The translations under genes were made by a program, and so were the position numbers. The notes beneath the pieces were generated by a model that made no database searches, had not been told where the DNA came from, and was given only the letters and a program-made list of their open reading frames with translations. From DAHUYF01 sp035509275 (GTDB lineage Bacteria > Pseudomonadota > Alphaproteobacteria > ATCC43930 > CGMCC-115725), in NCBI GenBank assembly GCA_035509275.1, contig DATJLU010000020.1, positions 1-64,000 of the forward strand: DNA of 64,000 nt. Direction: 5' to 3'. This document shows, piece by piece, positions 42,722 to 53,686 of this stretch. Position 1 is the stretch's first letter, and each line of letters starts with the position of its first letter.

Positions 42722-43447
42722 ATGGCCAGGACGATTCTCGTCACCGGCGCCAGCAAAGGGATCGGGCGAGCGATCGCCGAGCGTCTCGGTCGCGACGGCT
42801 TTGCCGTCGTGGTGCATTACGGCAGCGACCGTCCCGGCGCCGAGGCGACGCTGGCGCGGCTCGAGCAGGCCGGCGGGGCGGGAAGGCTCTTGGCCTTCGA
42901 CATCGCCAATCGGGCCGAGTGTCGCGAGCGGCTCGAGGCCGACATCGCCGTGAACGGCGTCTATTACGGCGTCGTGCTCAATGCCGGCATCGCCCGCGAC
43001 AACGCCTTTCCGGCGCTTTCCGATGCGGATTGGGACGACGTGCTCGCCGCCAATCTCGACGGTTTTTACAACGTGCTGCGCCCGCTGGTGATGCCGATGG
43101 TATCGGCGCGTCAACCCGGCCGTATCGTCACGCTCTCCTCGCTTTCGGGGATGGTCGGCAATCGCGGCCAGGTAAACTACAGCGCGGCCAAGGCAGGCAT
43201 CATCGGCGCCACCAAGGCGCTCGCCGTAGAGCTGGCGCGGCGGAAGATCACGGTCAACTGCGTTGCACCCGGGCTGATCGAGACGCAGATGATCGCGGAA
43301 GCGCCGCGCGAGGACATCGTCAAGATGATCCCGATGCAGCGCGTCGGCAGGCCGGACGAGGTGGCGGCCGTGGTGAGTTTCCTCTGCTCGGACGAGGCGA
43401 GCTACGTGACGCGCCAGGTGATCGCCGTCAACGGAGGCATGCTGTGA
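42722..43447 (+). CDS. apeQ: 3-ketoacyl-ACP reductase, FabG-like SDR
   Basis: 241-residue NADPH-dependent reductase. TGASKGIGRAIA cofactor loop, LNAGIARDNAF, and the SSLSGMVGNRGQVNYSAAKAG catalytic Ser-Tyr-Lys segment are intact, and the NCVAPGLIETQM element follows. Reduces the 3-keto group after each elongation. Overlaps apeR by ATGA-like GTGA. Confidence 0.93.
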   Translation: MARTILVTGASKGIGRAIAERLGRDGFAVVVHYGSDRPGAEATLARLEQAGGAGRLLAFDIANRAECRERLEADIAVNGVYYGVVLNAGIARDNAFPALSDADWDDVLAANLDGFYNVLRPLVMPMVSARQPGRIVTLSSLSGMVGNRGQVNYSAAKAGIIGATKALAVELARRKITVNCVAPGLIETQMIAEAPREDIVKMIPMQRVGRPDEVAAVVSFLCSDEASYVTRQVIAVNGGML

Positions 43448-44670
43448 GGCGCCGGGTGGTGGTCACCGGGATGGGCGGCATCACGTCGCTCGGCGACAAC
43501 TGGCCGAGCATTCGCGCGCGCATGGCCGCCGGCGAGACCGGCGTCCGGCAGATGCCGGAATGGGAGCGCTTCCACAGCCTCAACACGCGGCTCGGGGCGC
43601 CGGTCGACGGCTTCAGCGTCGACGACCGCTACGAGCGCAAGAAGCTGCGGACCATGGGCCCGGTCGCGCAGATGGCGGTCTATGCCTCGGAGCTGGCGCT
43701 GCGCGATGCCGGTCTCTCCGGCGATCCCCGCCTCGCCGGCGGGCGCGTCGGCGTCGCCTATGGCTCGTCCTTCGGCAGCCATCAATCCGTCATCGGTTTC
43801 GCCGAGCTCATGAGTGCCGGCGCGTCGACCAAATTGACCGGCACCAGCTATGTGCAGATGATGAGCCATACGGCAGCGGTCAATATCGGCCTCTTCTTCG
43901 GACTTACCGGCCGGGTGGTGCCGACCTCGAGCGCCTGCACCTCCGGCAGCCAGGGCATCGGCTATGCCGCGGAGATGATCCGCTTCGGGCTGCAGGATGT
44001 CATGATCGCCGGCGGCGCCGACGAGCTTTCGGTCTCGGACGCCGCCGTATTCGACACGCTCTACGCCACCAGCAACCGCAACGACGCGCCGCAATCGACG
44101 CCGCGGCCATTCGACCGCGAGCGCGACGGGCTGGTCATCGGCGAGGGCGCCGCGACGCTGGTGCTCGAGGACCTCGAACATGCGACGGCGCGCGGCGCCC
44201 CAATTCACGCCGAACTCGTCGGCTACGGCACCAACTCGGACGGCCAGCACATCACGCAGCCCACCGTTGCGACCATGGAGCAGGCGTTGCGCCTGGCGCT
44301 TGCCGATGCCGGGCTGACCGCCGACGCGATCGGTTTCGTCAACGGGCACGGCACGGCGACGGAATGGGGCGATGTGGCGGAAAGCAAGGCGACGGCGGCG
44401 GTCCTCGGCGCCGGTATGCCGATCCACTCGCTCAAGAGCTATTTCGGCCATTCGCTGGGCGCATGCGGCAGTATCGAGGCCTGGCTCGGCATCGAGATGA
44501 TGAAGGAGCGCTGGTTCGTGCCGACCGCCAATCTCGCCGCCGTCGACGAGCGTTGCGCACCGCTCGATTACGTCATGGGCGAGCCGCGGCGGCTCGATAT
44601 CGGCTACCTCATGTCGAACAATTTCGCCTTTGGCGGCATCAACACGTCGCTGATCTTCCGGCAATGGTAG
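43444..44670 (+). CDS. apeR: Beta-ketoacyl-ACP synthase (ApeR type)
   Basis: 408 residues from GTG 43444. Catalytic Cys165 in TSSACTSGSQ, His in FVNGHGTATEWGD and KSYFGHSLGACG, and the terminal NNFAFGGINTS loop are all present. A second catalytic KS next to the ApeO/ApeC pair, thought to perform the first condensation or an alternative elongation. Ends 54 bp before the methyltransferase. Confidence 0.93.
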   Translation: MRRRVVVTGMGGITSLGDNWPSIRARMAAGETGVRQMPEWERFHSLNTRLGAPVDGFSVDDRYERKKLRTMGPVAQMAVYASELALRDAGLSGDPRLAGGRVGVAYGSSFGSHQSVIGFAELMSAGASTKLTGTSYVQMMSHTAAVNIGLFFGLTGRVVPTSSACTSGSQGIGYAAEMIRFGLQDVMIAGGADELSVSDAAVFDTLYATSNRNDAPQSTPRPFDRERDGLVIGEGAATLVLEDLEHATARGAPIHAELVGYGTNSDGQHITQPTVATMEQALRLALADAGLTADAIGFVNGHGTATEWGDVAESKATAAVLGAGMPIHSLKSYFGHSLGACGSIEAWLGIEMMKERWFVPTANLAAVDERCAPLDYVMGEPRRLDIGYLMSNNFAFGGINTSLIFRQW

Positions 44671-44724
44671 CGCCGGCGGAGCGGCGCAGCGTCCGGCGCC
44701 CGGGATCGCGAGGAGGGACGGTCT

Positions 44725-45495
44725 GTGACCAATGATGGCGTCCTAGGCCGGACTTTCGGCGGTCGGCCAAGGCCGCGCCGAGAGCATCGCCGGCGCGCGC
44801 TTTATGTCGAGGAAAGCCGCATTGGCACGTGGTTTCTCGGCACCGAGACCTGGGCGATCCATGTCCTCGAGCGGGCGATCAACGATCTGGTGCGGCTGAT
44901 GGGCGACCGGCGTCCCGCCAATCCCGCCATCGTCGATGTCGGATGCGGCTGGGGCCGTTCCTTTGCTTTGCTCGACCGGTATTTCCACCCGCGGCGGCTC
45001 ATCGGCATCGATATCGATCGCGAGATGCTCGCGGCGTCGGCCGCCGCCACCGCGCGGCAAGGGCTCGCGGTCGAGTTCGTCAATGCGACCAGCGCGAGCC
45101 TGCCGCTCGCCAGCGCCTCTGTCGATATCGTCTTCTGCCATCAGACCTTCCACCATATCGTCGATCAGGAGCGCGCCATCGCCGAGTTTCACCGCATCCT
45201 GCGGCCGGCGGGCTTGCTGCTCTTCGCGGAATCGACGCGGGCTTATATCGAATCCTGGATCATCCGATTGCTGTTCCGACATCCGATGGAGGTCCAGAAA
45301 ACGGCGCACCAATATCTCGCCTTGATCCGTGGCACCGGCTTCACCGTCGATCCGGAGGCGATCTCGCTTCCTTATCTGTGGTGGAGCCGCGCCGATCTTG
45401 GCCTCAAGGAAAGGCTGCTCGGCCTCGCGCCGCCGGCCTTGCGCGAGGAAACCTTGATCAATCTCGTTGCTGTCCGCCAATCCCAAAGCGGCTAG
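44725..45495 (+). CDS. apeB: SAM-dependent class I methyltransferase
   Basis: 256 residues from GTG 44725, with GAGGAGGGAC upstream. Methyltransferase motif I is VDVGCGWGRSFALLDRYF, motif II IGIDIDREMLAAS, and the region VDIVFCHQTFHHIVDQERAIAEF resembles the class's SAM-binding and active site. Likely O-methylates the aryl head group, or another cluster intermediate. In E. coli this gene sits at the front of the cluster; here it is last, and separated by a 54-bp gap. Confidence 0.82.
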   Translation: MTNDGVLGRTFGGRPRPRREHRRRALYVEESRIGTWFLGTETWAIHVLERAINDLVRLMGDRRPANPAIVDVGCGWGRSFALLDRYFHPRRLIGIDIDREMLAASAAATARQGLAVEFVNATSASLPLASASVDIVFCHQTFHHIVDQERAIAEFHRILRPAGLLLFAESTRAYIESWIIRLLFRHPMEVQKTAHQYLALIRGTGFTVDPEAISLPYLWWSRADLGLKERLLGLAPPALREETLINLVAVRQSQSG

Positions 45496-45510
45496 CTAGC
45501 GCGCGGCGAC

Positions 45511-46503
45511 CTACGCGCGACGCGCGCGGAACGCCTTGAGCGCCGCCTGGGCGGCTGCGGTAGGGGTGATGTCGCCCGCGGCCACTTGCGCCTCGAGCCG
45601 CGAGAGCTTTGCCGCGACCTTGGCATCGGCGCGGAAGAGCTCCATCAACCCCTCGCCGATTTCGCTCCAGAGATGGGCGTGCGCCTGCTCGGCACGGCGC
45701 CGGGCGATCGCGCCGCTCGCTCGCAGCGCGGCGAGGCGGCGCTCGACCGTCTGCCACAACCCCGCGATGCCCTCGCCGGCGAGCGCCGAGACCGCGACCA
45801 CCTCGGGCGCTTCGCCGACGGCCGGGTGCAGCAGCCGCACGGCATGGCGGTAATCGGCGACGGCGCGCAACGCTGCCGGCTTCAGATCGCCATCGGCTTT
45901 GTTGACGACGAGAAGATCGGCGAGCTCGACGATGCCCTTCTTGATGCCTTGCAGATCATCGCCGCCCCCGGGCGCCAGCAGCAGCAGGAAGAGATCGACC
46001 ATATCGGCGACCGCCGTCTCCGACTGGCCGACGCCGACGGTCTCGACCAGGACGACGTCGAACCCCGCCGCCTCGGCGACCAGGATCGCCTCGCGTGTGC
46101 GCCGGGCGACGCCGCCCAAGGTCTTGCCGGCCGGCGACGGGCGGATGAAGGCCGCCTCCTGCCGCGCAAGCTCCGCCATGCGCGTCTTGTCGCCAAGGAT
46201 CGAGCCGCCGCCGCGCTTCGAGGAGGGATCGACGGCAAGCACGGCAACGCGATGCCCGGCCGCGATCAGGGCAAGGCCGAAGGCCTCGATGAAGGTGGAT
46301 TTGCCGACACCGGGCGCGCCGGAGATGCCGAGTCGCGCCGAATTGCCGGTGGCGGGGAGAACCGCCGCCAGTAGCCGCTCAGCCGCTTCGCGGTGGTCGG
46401 CGCGGGTTGATTCGACCAGCGTGATCGCCCGCGCCAAAGCGCGGCGGTCGCCGGCGCGCAGCGCCGCGGCGAGCTTCTTCACGTCGACGGGAACGGCCCC
46501 CAT
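45511..46503 (-). CDS. meaB: Methylmalonyl-CoA mutase-associated GTPase MeaB
   Basis: 330-residue G3E-type GTPase that loads and protects methylmalonyl-CoA mutase cofactor. Walker A at 62-70 (GAPGVGKST), then VLAVDPSSKRGGGSILGDKTRM and ETVGVGQSETAV, the MeaB/ArgK signature, and NKADGD for guanine. It is not adjacent to its partner mutase at 51.5 kb, which lies five genes away on the same strand. Convergent with the methyltransferase gene, 15 bp away. Confidence 0.93.
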   Translation of the reverse strand: MGAVPVDVKKLAAALRAGDRRALARAITLVESTRADHREAAERLLAAVLPATGNSARLGISGAPGVGKSTFIEAFGLALIAAGHRVAVLAVDPSSKRGGGSILGDKTRMAELARQEAAFIRPSPAGKTLGGVARRTREAILVAEAAGFDVVLVETVGVGQSETAVADMVDLFLLLLAPGGGDDLQGIKKGIVELADLLVVNKADGDLKPAALRAVADYRHAVRLLHPAVGEAPEVVAVSALAGEGIAGLWQTVERRLAALRASGAIARRRAEQAHAHLWSEIGEGLMELFRADAKVAAKLSRLEAQVAAGDITPTAAAQAALKAFRARRA

Positions 46504-46574
46504 GCGGCGTCAATAGCATGGAACGGGCGGAGGGCGGTATCCCACGATTTGCACATCTCGCGCCCGCCGATATC

Positions 46575-46812
46575 TCAACCATTGCCTTGCCCGCGAAAGC
46601 GCGTGTGAAGGAATCGCGCAAAGGTGCCTTCGCTGACATCGTGCGGCTCAGAAATGGACCCCCGCTTTCGCGACGCTTTCGCGGGGGCGACGAATTCTAA
46701 AGCAAAATCAAATTATTCCGTCATTCCCGCGAAAGCGGGAATCCATACGATCTCAAAGCGCCACCCAGCTGCGGCGCCGCGGCGCTGGTTTCCCGCTTTC
46801 GCGGGAAAGGCG
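46575..46812. repeat. REP-like palindrome cluster in a 349-bp intergenic region
   Basis: The 46504-46852 gap has no gene but several GCGAAAGC-type palindromes. TTCCCGC-GAAA-GCGGGAA spans 46724-46741 and TTCCCGC-TTTC-GCGGGAA spans 46790-46807, inverted relative to each other; a wider CCCCCGC...GCGGGGG pair spans 46659-46687, and CCCGCGAAAGCG lies near 46577. The arrangement is like the REP/BIME-type units of Alphaproteobacteria. meaB must be transcribed from here, though no promoter was recognised. Confidence 0.7.
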
Positions 46813-46852
46813 GTGGGTGATTGGGATCTCAGTGCTTTTCACGATGTCAGCC

Positions 46853-47914
46853 CTACAGAAACACCTTGCGGACATCGATGCTCGAATAGTGGTTGAGCGC
46901 GGCGAAATTCTGCTCGAGCCAGCGGCCCGCCGTGCGCCGGCCGAGCTCCTTCAGATAGAGCAGGAAATCGAGGTCGGTGTTCATCTTGCTGGCGACGCCG
47001 AGCGCCTCCATCGCCGCTTCGGCTTCGATCATGTGGATCAGCATGTGCTTCAACCGCGCCACCTCGGGATGCTTGCCGTCGGCGGCGATCAGCCGCGCGA
47101 CAAAGGCCATGGCGCGCATCTCGCTCATGAGCGAGGCGTTGAAGGTGATCTCGTTGAGGCGGTTGGTGATCTCGGCCGCGGTATGCGGCACGCCGTCGCG
47201 CGTCAGCGGATTGATCTGAACGAGCACGATGTCGCGCGACGCGGAATGATAGATCAGCGGCCACAGCGACGGGTTGCCCATATAGCCGCCGTCCCAATAG
47301 GCCTCGCCTTCGATCACGACCGCCTGGAACATCTGCGGCAGGCAGGCCGAAGCGAGCAGCGCGTCGAGGCTCAGCTCATGCCGGTCGAAGATGCGCGCCT
47401 TGCCCGTGCGCACATTGGTGGCGGCGATGAAGAGCTGGATGGCATCCTCGCCGGTGAGCGACGTCCAGTCGAGCATCGAGGCCAGCAGATCGCGCAACGG
47501 CGACAGGTTCAGCGGGTTGAGCTGATAGGGCGACACCAGCTGGGTCAGCTGATTGACCCAGATCGCGCTCGGCGATTCGTCGATGTTCCAGCTGCCGACG
47601 GCGCGCTCGAGCCAGCCGCGATGGATCGGGCTGATGAGGCCGATCTCGCTGATGCGGTGCCAGAAGCGGTCGAGCTCGGCGCGCGCGCCGGCGGCGCCGC
47701 CTTTCAAATGCCCCTGCGCCAGCACCGCGGCATTGATCGCGCCGGCGCTGGTGCCGCTGATCGCCTCGATGCCGATCTTGTCGTCTTCGAGGAGGCGATC
47801 GAGCACGCCCCAGGTAAAGGCGCCATGCGCGCCGCCGCCTTGCAGCGCGAGGTTGATGACGCGGCGGCCGGTCTGCGCCGTCTCCTCGTGCCGGTTATGG
47901 GCGGGTGCCGTCAT
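46853..47914 (-). CDS. Patatin-like phospholipase
   Basis: 353 residues. Ser-Asp dyad visible: oxyanion motif GGGAHG at 26-31, nucleophile Ser56 in GTSAG, and the Asp in EAYWDGGYMGN near residue 210. A C-terminal helical part (LIHMIEAEAAMEALG) is of the cytoplasmic patatin type often linked to polyhydroxyalkanoate or lipid metabolism; no signal peptide. Monocistronic-looking: 89 bp after the ABC exporter stop, same strand. Confidence 0.9.
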   Translation of the reverse strand: MTAPAHNRHEETAQTGRRVINLALQGGGAHGAFTWGVLDRLLEDDKIGIEAISGTSAGAINAAVLAQGHLKGGAAGARAELDRFWHRISEIGLISPIHRGWLERAVGSWNIDESPSAIWVNQLTQLVSPYQLNPLNLSPLRDLLASMLDWTSLTGEDAIQLFIAATNVRTGKARIFDRHELSLDALLASACLPQMFQAVVIEGEAYWDGGYMGNPSLWPLIYHSASRDIVLVQINPLTRDGVPHTAAEITNRLNEITFNASLMSEMRAMAFVARLIAADGKHPEVARLKHMLIHMIEAEAAMEALGVASKMNTDLDFLLYLKELGRRTAGRWLEQNFAALNHYSSIDVRKVFL

Positions 47915-48003
47915 GACAATGCCTGTCTGGCTGATGCTATCTCGCCGAGACTACCCCCGCCCGATGTGGAGCGTCCATCCGCCCAACCGCCGGCGCGGCC
48001 GCC

Positions 48004-49851
48004 CTACTCCGCCACCACCTCGGCCAGCGCATCGCGCTCATCCGCCTCTTGTTGCTGGCGCGCCCACATGGCGGCATAGACTCCGCCCTCGGCCAGCAGT
48101 GCCGCATGATCGCCGCGCTCGACGATGCGGCCCTGGTCGAGCACCAGGATCTCGTCGGCATTGACCACGGTCGACAGGCGATGGGCGATGACGAGGGTGG
48201 TCCGCCCGGCCGAGACCTCGTCCAGGTTGGCCTGGATCTCGTGCTCGGTCTTGGTATCGAGCGCCGAGGTCGCTTCATCGAAGATGAGGATGCGCGGCGA
48301 TTTGAGGATGACGCGGGCGATGGCGACGCGCTGCTTCTCGCCGCCGGAGAGCTTCAAGCCGCGCTCGCCGACCTGGCTCTGATAGCCGTCGGGCAGCGAG
48401 GCGATGAAATCGTGGATGCGCGCATGCCGCGCCGCCTCTTCGATGTCGGCGTCGCCGGCGCCCGGCCGGCCATAGGCGATGTTGTAGCGCACGCTGTCGT
48501 TGAACAGCACCGTGTCCTGCGGCACGACGCCGATCGCGCGGCGGAGGCTGTCCTGCGTGACCTCGCGCAGATCCTGCCCGTCGATGCGGATGGCGCCCGC
48601 GTTGACGTCGTAGAAGCGGAAGAGCAGGCGCGCGATGGTCGATTTGCCGGCGCCGCTCGGGCCGACAATGGCGACCGTCCCGCCCGGCGGCACGCGGAAG
48701 GAAACCTCTTCGAGGATCGGCCGGCGCGGGTCGTAATGGAACGAGACGCGATCGAAGACGACCTCGCCCTGCGGCACCGCCAGCGCCGGCGCGCCCGGCC
48801 GGTCCTCGATCTCGGCCTTCACCGACAGCAGGCGGAACATCGATTCGAGATCGGTCAGCGACTGCTTGATGTTGCGATAGACCATGCCGAGCACGTTGAG
48901 CGGCGAATAGAGCTGCACGAGGTAGGAGTTGACGAGCACGAAATCGCCGACCGTCATGCGCCCCGCCGCAACGCCGAAGCCGGCGAGCAGCATCACGGTC
49001 ACGAGGCCGCTGGCGATGATGATGCCTTGCCCGATATTGAGCGCCGAGAGCGTCGTCTGACTGCGCACCGCGGCGTGCTCATAGGCGCGCAGCGCCTGGT
49101 CGAAGCGGCGAGCCTCGTGCTCTTCATTGGCGAAATACTTCACCGTTTCGAAATTCAGCAGGCTGTCGATCGCTCGGGTGTTCGCCTCGCTGTCGCGCTC
49201 GTTCATCTCGCGGCGGAACTTGATGCGCCAATCGGTGACGGAAAAGGTGAAGACGATATAGGCGATGATCGTCGCCAGCGTGGCGAGCGCGAAGCTGGCG
49301 CGGTAGAAGCCCCACAGGATGGCGCAGACCAGCAGGATCTCGAACAGGGTCGGCACCACGCTGAACAGCATGTAGGAGAGCAGGAACTCGGTGCCGCGGA
49401 TGCCGCGCTCGATGGCGCGCGAGAGACCGCCGGTCTGACGCTCGAGATGGAAGCGCAGCGACAGCGCGTGGAGATGCCGGAAGGTCGCCAGCGCCAGGCG
49501 CCGCACCGCGCGCTGCCCGACCTTGGCAAAGACGGCGTCGCGCAGCTCGGCGAAGATCTGCGCGCCGACGCGGGCGATGCCATAGCCGATGACGAGCGCC
49601 ACCGGCACCGCGATGATGGCCGCGTGTCGTGGCGACAACGCGTCGACCGCGCCCTTGTAGAGCAGCGGCACATAGACATTGATGACCTTGGCGCCGATGA
49701 GGAAGACGAGCGACAGCAGGACGCGCCCGCGCAACCCCCAATCCCGCGGCCACAGATAGGGCGCGAGGCGGCGCACCGCCTTCAGCTCCTGGCGCAGCCC
49801 GACCTCGCTGCCCTTGCCGAGCTTCGGCGCGGCAACGCGCTCGCCTCTCAT
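48004..49851 (-). CDS. Atm1/HMT1-type ABC exporter (fused permease-ATPase)
   Basis: 615 residues. About six membrane helices in residues 40-320, then a nucleotide-binding domain with Walker A GPSGAGKST, signature LSGGEKQRVAIAR, Walker B ILIFDEATSAL and the H-loop IAHRLST. The linker NTRAIDSLLNFETVKYFANE is the Atm1 hallmark, implying export of glutathione-linked iron-sulfur or heavy-metal compounds. Its ATG overlaps the stop of the MFS gene upstream, so the pair is an operon. Confidence 0.9.
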   Translation of the reverse strand: MRGERVAAPKLGKGSEVGLRQELKAVRRLAPYLWPRDWGLRGRVLLSLVFLIGAKVINVYVPLLYKGAVDALSPRHAAIIAVPVALVIGYGIARVGAQIFAELRDAVFAKVGQRAVRRLALATFRHLHALSLRFHLERQTGGLSRAIERGIRGTEFLLSYMLFSVVPTLFEILLVCAILWGFYRASFALATLATIIAYIVFTFSVTDWRIKFRREMNERDSEANTRAIDSLLNFETVKYFANEEHEARRFDQALRAYEHAAVRSQTTLSALNIGQGIIIASGLVTVMLLAGFGVAAGRMTVGDFVLVNSYLVQLYSPLNVLGMVYRNIKQSLTDLESMFRLLSVKAEIEDRPGAPALAVPQGEVVFDRVSFHYDPRRPILEEVSFRVPPGGTVAIVGPSGAGKSTIARLLFRFYDVNAGAIRIDGQDLREVTQDSLRRAIGVVPQDTVLFNDSVRYNIAYGRPGAGDADIEEAARHARIHDFIASLPDGYQSQVGERGLKLSGGEKQRVAIARVILKSPRILIFDEATSALDTKTEHEIQANLDEVSAGRTTLVIAHRLSTVVNADEILVLDQGRIVERGDHAALLAEGGVYAAMWARQQQEADERDALAEVVAE

Positions 49852-51047
49852 GACAGCCGCGAGACGCCGGGCGCGGCCGCGAGCCGGGCGAAGGGCAAAC
49901 GGGAGGCGAGCGCCACCACCAGCGCCATCACCGCGGCGCCGGTGTAATAGGGCGCGTCGCGGCCGAAGCCCTGGAACAACGGGCCGGCCACCGCCGGGCC
50001 GAGAATGCGCGACAGGCTGCTGGCGGATTGAGAGACGCCGAGGATACCGCCGCGCTCATCGATGCCGGCCTGCTGCGAGACCAGGCTGTTGATGGACGGG
50101 CTGAGCAGCCCCATGCCAAGGGCGAGGAAAGTATCGACGACGAGGAGCCGCCAGAGGTGCAGCGCGAAAGGCAGCCCCAACAGGCCGAGCGCAATGAGCC
50201 CGGCGCCGCCGAGAATGAGCCGCGCCTCGCCGAAGCGCCGCGACAGCCGGCCGATCAAGCCGCCCTGCACCGCCACCAGCACGAGGCCGACATAAAGGAA
50301 ATTGTAGCCGACGGCGCGCGGGCCCCAGTCGAGCGCGTGGTTCGCCCACAGCGCGAAGGTCGTCTCCATGCCGGCAAAGGCGGTGACGGTGATGAAGAGC
50401 AGCAGGATGAGACGGCCGAGCAGCGGACGCGTCAGCACATCGCGCGCCACCTGCCAGCGGCTCGGCCGCGCCGCGGCATTGCGCGCGCTTTGCGGCAGGC
50501 TCTCTTTGAGCCGGATCAGCGCGATGACGAGAGCGAGCGTCGAAAGGCCCGCGGCGAGGAAAGCGGGACGCGCCAGCGCCGCCGCCGAGGGGTTGCTGCC
50601 GGCGACGAGCCCGCCCAGCGCCGGGCCGATGGTGAAGCCGAGGCCGAAGGCGGCGCCGATCATGCCCATACCCTTGGCGCGCGTCTCCGGCGTGGTGACG
50701 TCGCTGATATAAGCTTGCGCCGCGGCGATGTTGCCGGCGCCGGCGCCGGCCAGCAGCCGCGCCGCGAACAGCATCCAGAGCGTATCGGCAAAGCCGAGCC
50801 AGAGATAGGAAGCGATCGAGGCGCAAAGGCTCAGCAACAGCACCGGACGCCGGCCGAGCCGGTCGCTCAGCCGGCCGAGCAGCGGCGAGCAGAAGAACTG
50901 CGCCAGCGAGTAGCACGCCATCATCCAAGTGATCTCGGCTGCGCTCGCGCCGAAGTGGATGCCATAAAACGGCAACAGCGGAATGACGACGCCAAAGCCG
51001 ACAAGGTCGATGAAGACGATCAGAAAAAGGATACCCATCGCGCCCAA
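49848..51047 (-). CDS. MFS transporter, TCR/Tet family
   Basis: 399 residues, twelve-helix efflux protein. Family motifs: FIDLVGFGVVIPLLPFY, the loop GRLSDRLGRRPVLLLSL (motif A), and ISDVTTPETRAKGMGMIGAAFGLGFTIGPALGG (motif C) in parts. ATG 51038 is an alternative start that removes three residues. Overlaps the downstream ABC exporter by ATGA. Named substrate cannot be supported; similarity to Tet(A) is of general TCR type. Confidence 0.9.
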   Translation of the reverse strand: MGAMGILFLIVFIDLVGFGVVIPLLPFYGIHFGASAAEITWMMACYSLAQFFCSPLLGRLSDRLGRRPVLLLSLCASIASYLWLGFADTLWMLFAARLLAGAGAGNIAAAQAYISDVTTPETRAKGMGMIGAAFGLGFTIGPALGGLVAGSNPSAAALARPAFLAAGLSTLALVIALIRLKESLPQSARNAAARPSRWQVARDVLTRPLLGRLILLLFITVTAFAGMETTFALWANHALDWGPRAVGYNFLYVGLVLVAVQGGLIGRLSRRFGEARLILGGAGLIALGLLGLPFALHLWRLLVVDTFLALGMGLLSPSINSLVSQQAGIDERGGILGVSQSASSLSRILGPAVAGPLFQGFGRDAPYYTGAAVMALVVALASRLPFARLAAAPGVSRLS

Positions 51048-51168
51048 TAGATAGCGAGCTTCGATGCGCGCGAACAGAGGGGCGGCACGATCGACCGCAA
51101 CGCCTGTTGACGCCCAAGCCGGTGGGGATCAGGATAATCAGAGTGAACGTGGCCCAGGGGAGAGATCG

Positions 51169-51312
51169 ATGCGCCTCTTGATCCTGACGATTCTGCTGTT
51201 CGGCTTGGCGATGCCCGCTTTCGCCGAATGCGGCGCCGACCATCAGGCTTCGAGTTCCGACAGCACCACGGCGACAAGCACCCCGCCTTCCACGACGAAT
51301 TCGGGCGGCTGA
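51169..51312 (+). CDS. Small secreted Ser/Thr-rich peptide
   Basis: 47 residues with a strong signal peptide (MRLLILTILLFGLAMPAFA, cleavage before ECGADHQ), leaving a 28-residue mature peptide made almost wholly of Ser, Thr, Pro and Gly after one Cys and His. AGGGGAGAGA precedes the ATG. Divergent from the MFS gene and followed 22 bp later by a clear terminator, which supports it being a real transcribed unit. No function recognised. Confidence 0.65.
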   Translation: MRLLILTILLFGLAMPAFAECGADHQASSSDSTTATSTPPSTTNSGG

Positions 51313-51334
51313 AAGCCGGCGACGCTTAGAAGCG

Positions 51335-51367
51335 AAGAGCCGCCCGCGGGGGCGGCTCTTTTTGTTT
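51335..51367 (+). terminator. Rho-independent terminator
   Basis: An 11-bp GC-rich stem (AAGAGCCGCCC with GGGCGGCTCTT) around the loop GCGG, followed by TTTGTTT. It ends the small secreted-peptide transcript, and also faces the mcm gene that ends convergently at 51521. Confidence 0.85.
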
Positions 51368-51390
51368 GGGCGTCGGCTGCAAGATGGTGG

Positions 51391-51489
51391 TGCGTCCTTC
51401 GACAGGCTCAGGATGAGGAAGGTATGAGAATGGCATCTTCCAAGGGGCCACAAAGAAACGTCCTCATCCTGAGCCGGTCGAAGGACGCA
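51391..51489. repeat. Long imperfect inverted repeat, 29-bp arms
   Basis: Left arm starts TGCGTCCTTCGACAGGCTCA (51391-51419) and the right arm (51461-51489) is its reverse complement with a single A/C mismatch, separated by 41 bp. It lies in the 208-bp gap between two convergent genes after the terminator. The CTTCGACAGGCTCAGGATGAG core looks like a dispersed extragenic element; other copies in the genome cannot be checked here. Confidence 0.75.
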
Positions 51490-51520
51490 GGGCGGATTTG
51501 CAGCTTGGCGACGGCGGATC

Positions 51521-53668
<2,148 letters not shown>

Positions 53669-53686
53669 CGCGCGCCTCCGCGCCGA

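Noticed and set aside
53669..53686. Cobalamin riboswitch before methylmalonyl-CoA mutase
   Set aside because: Only 18 bp separates ctaA and mcm, too short for such an element.
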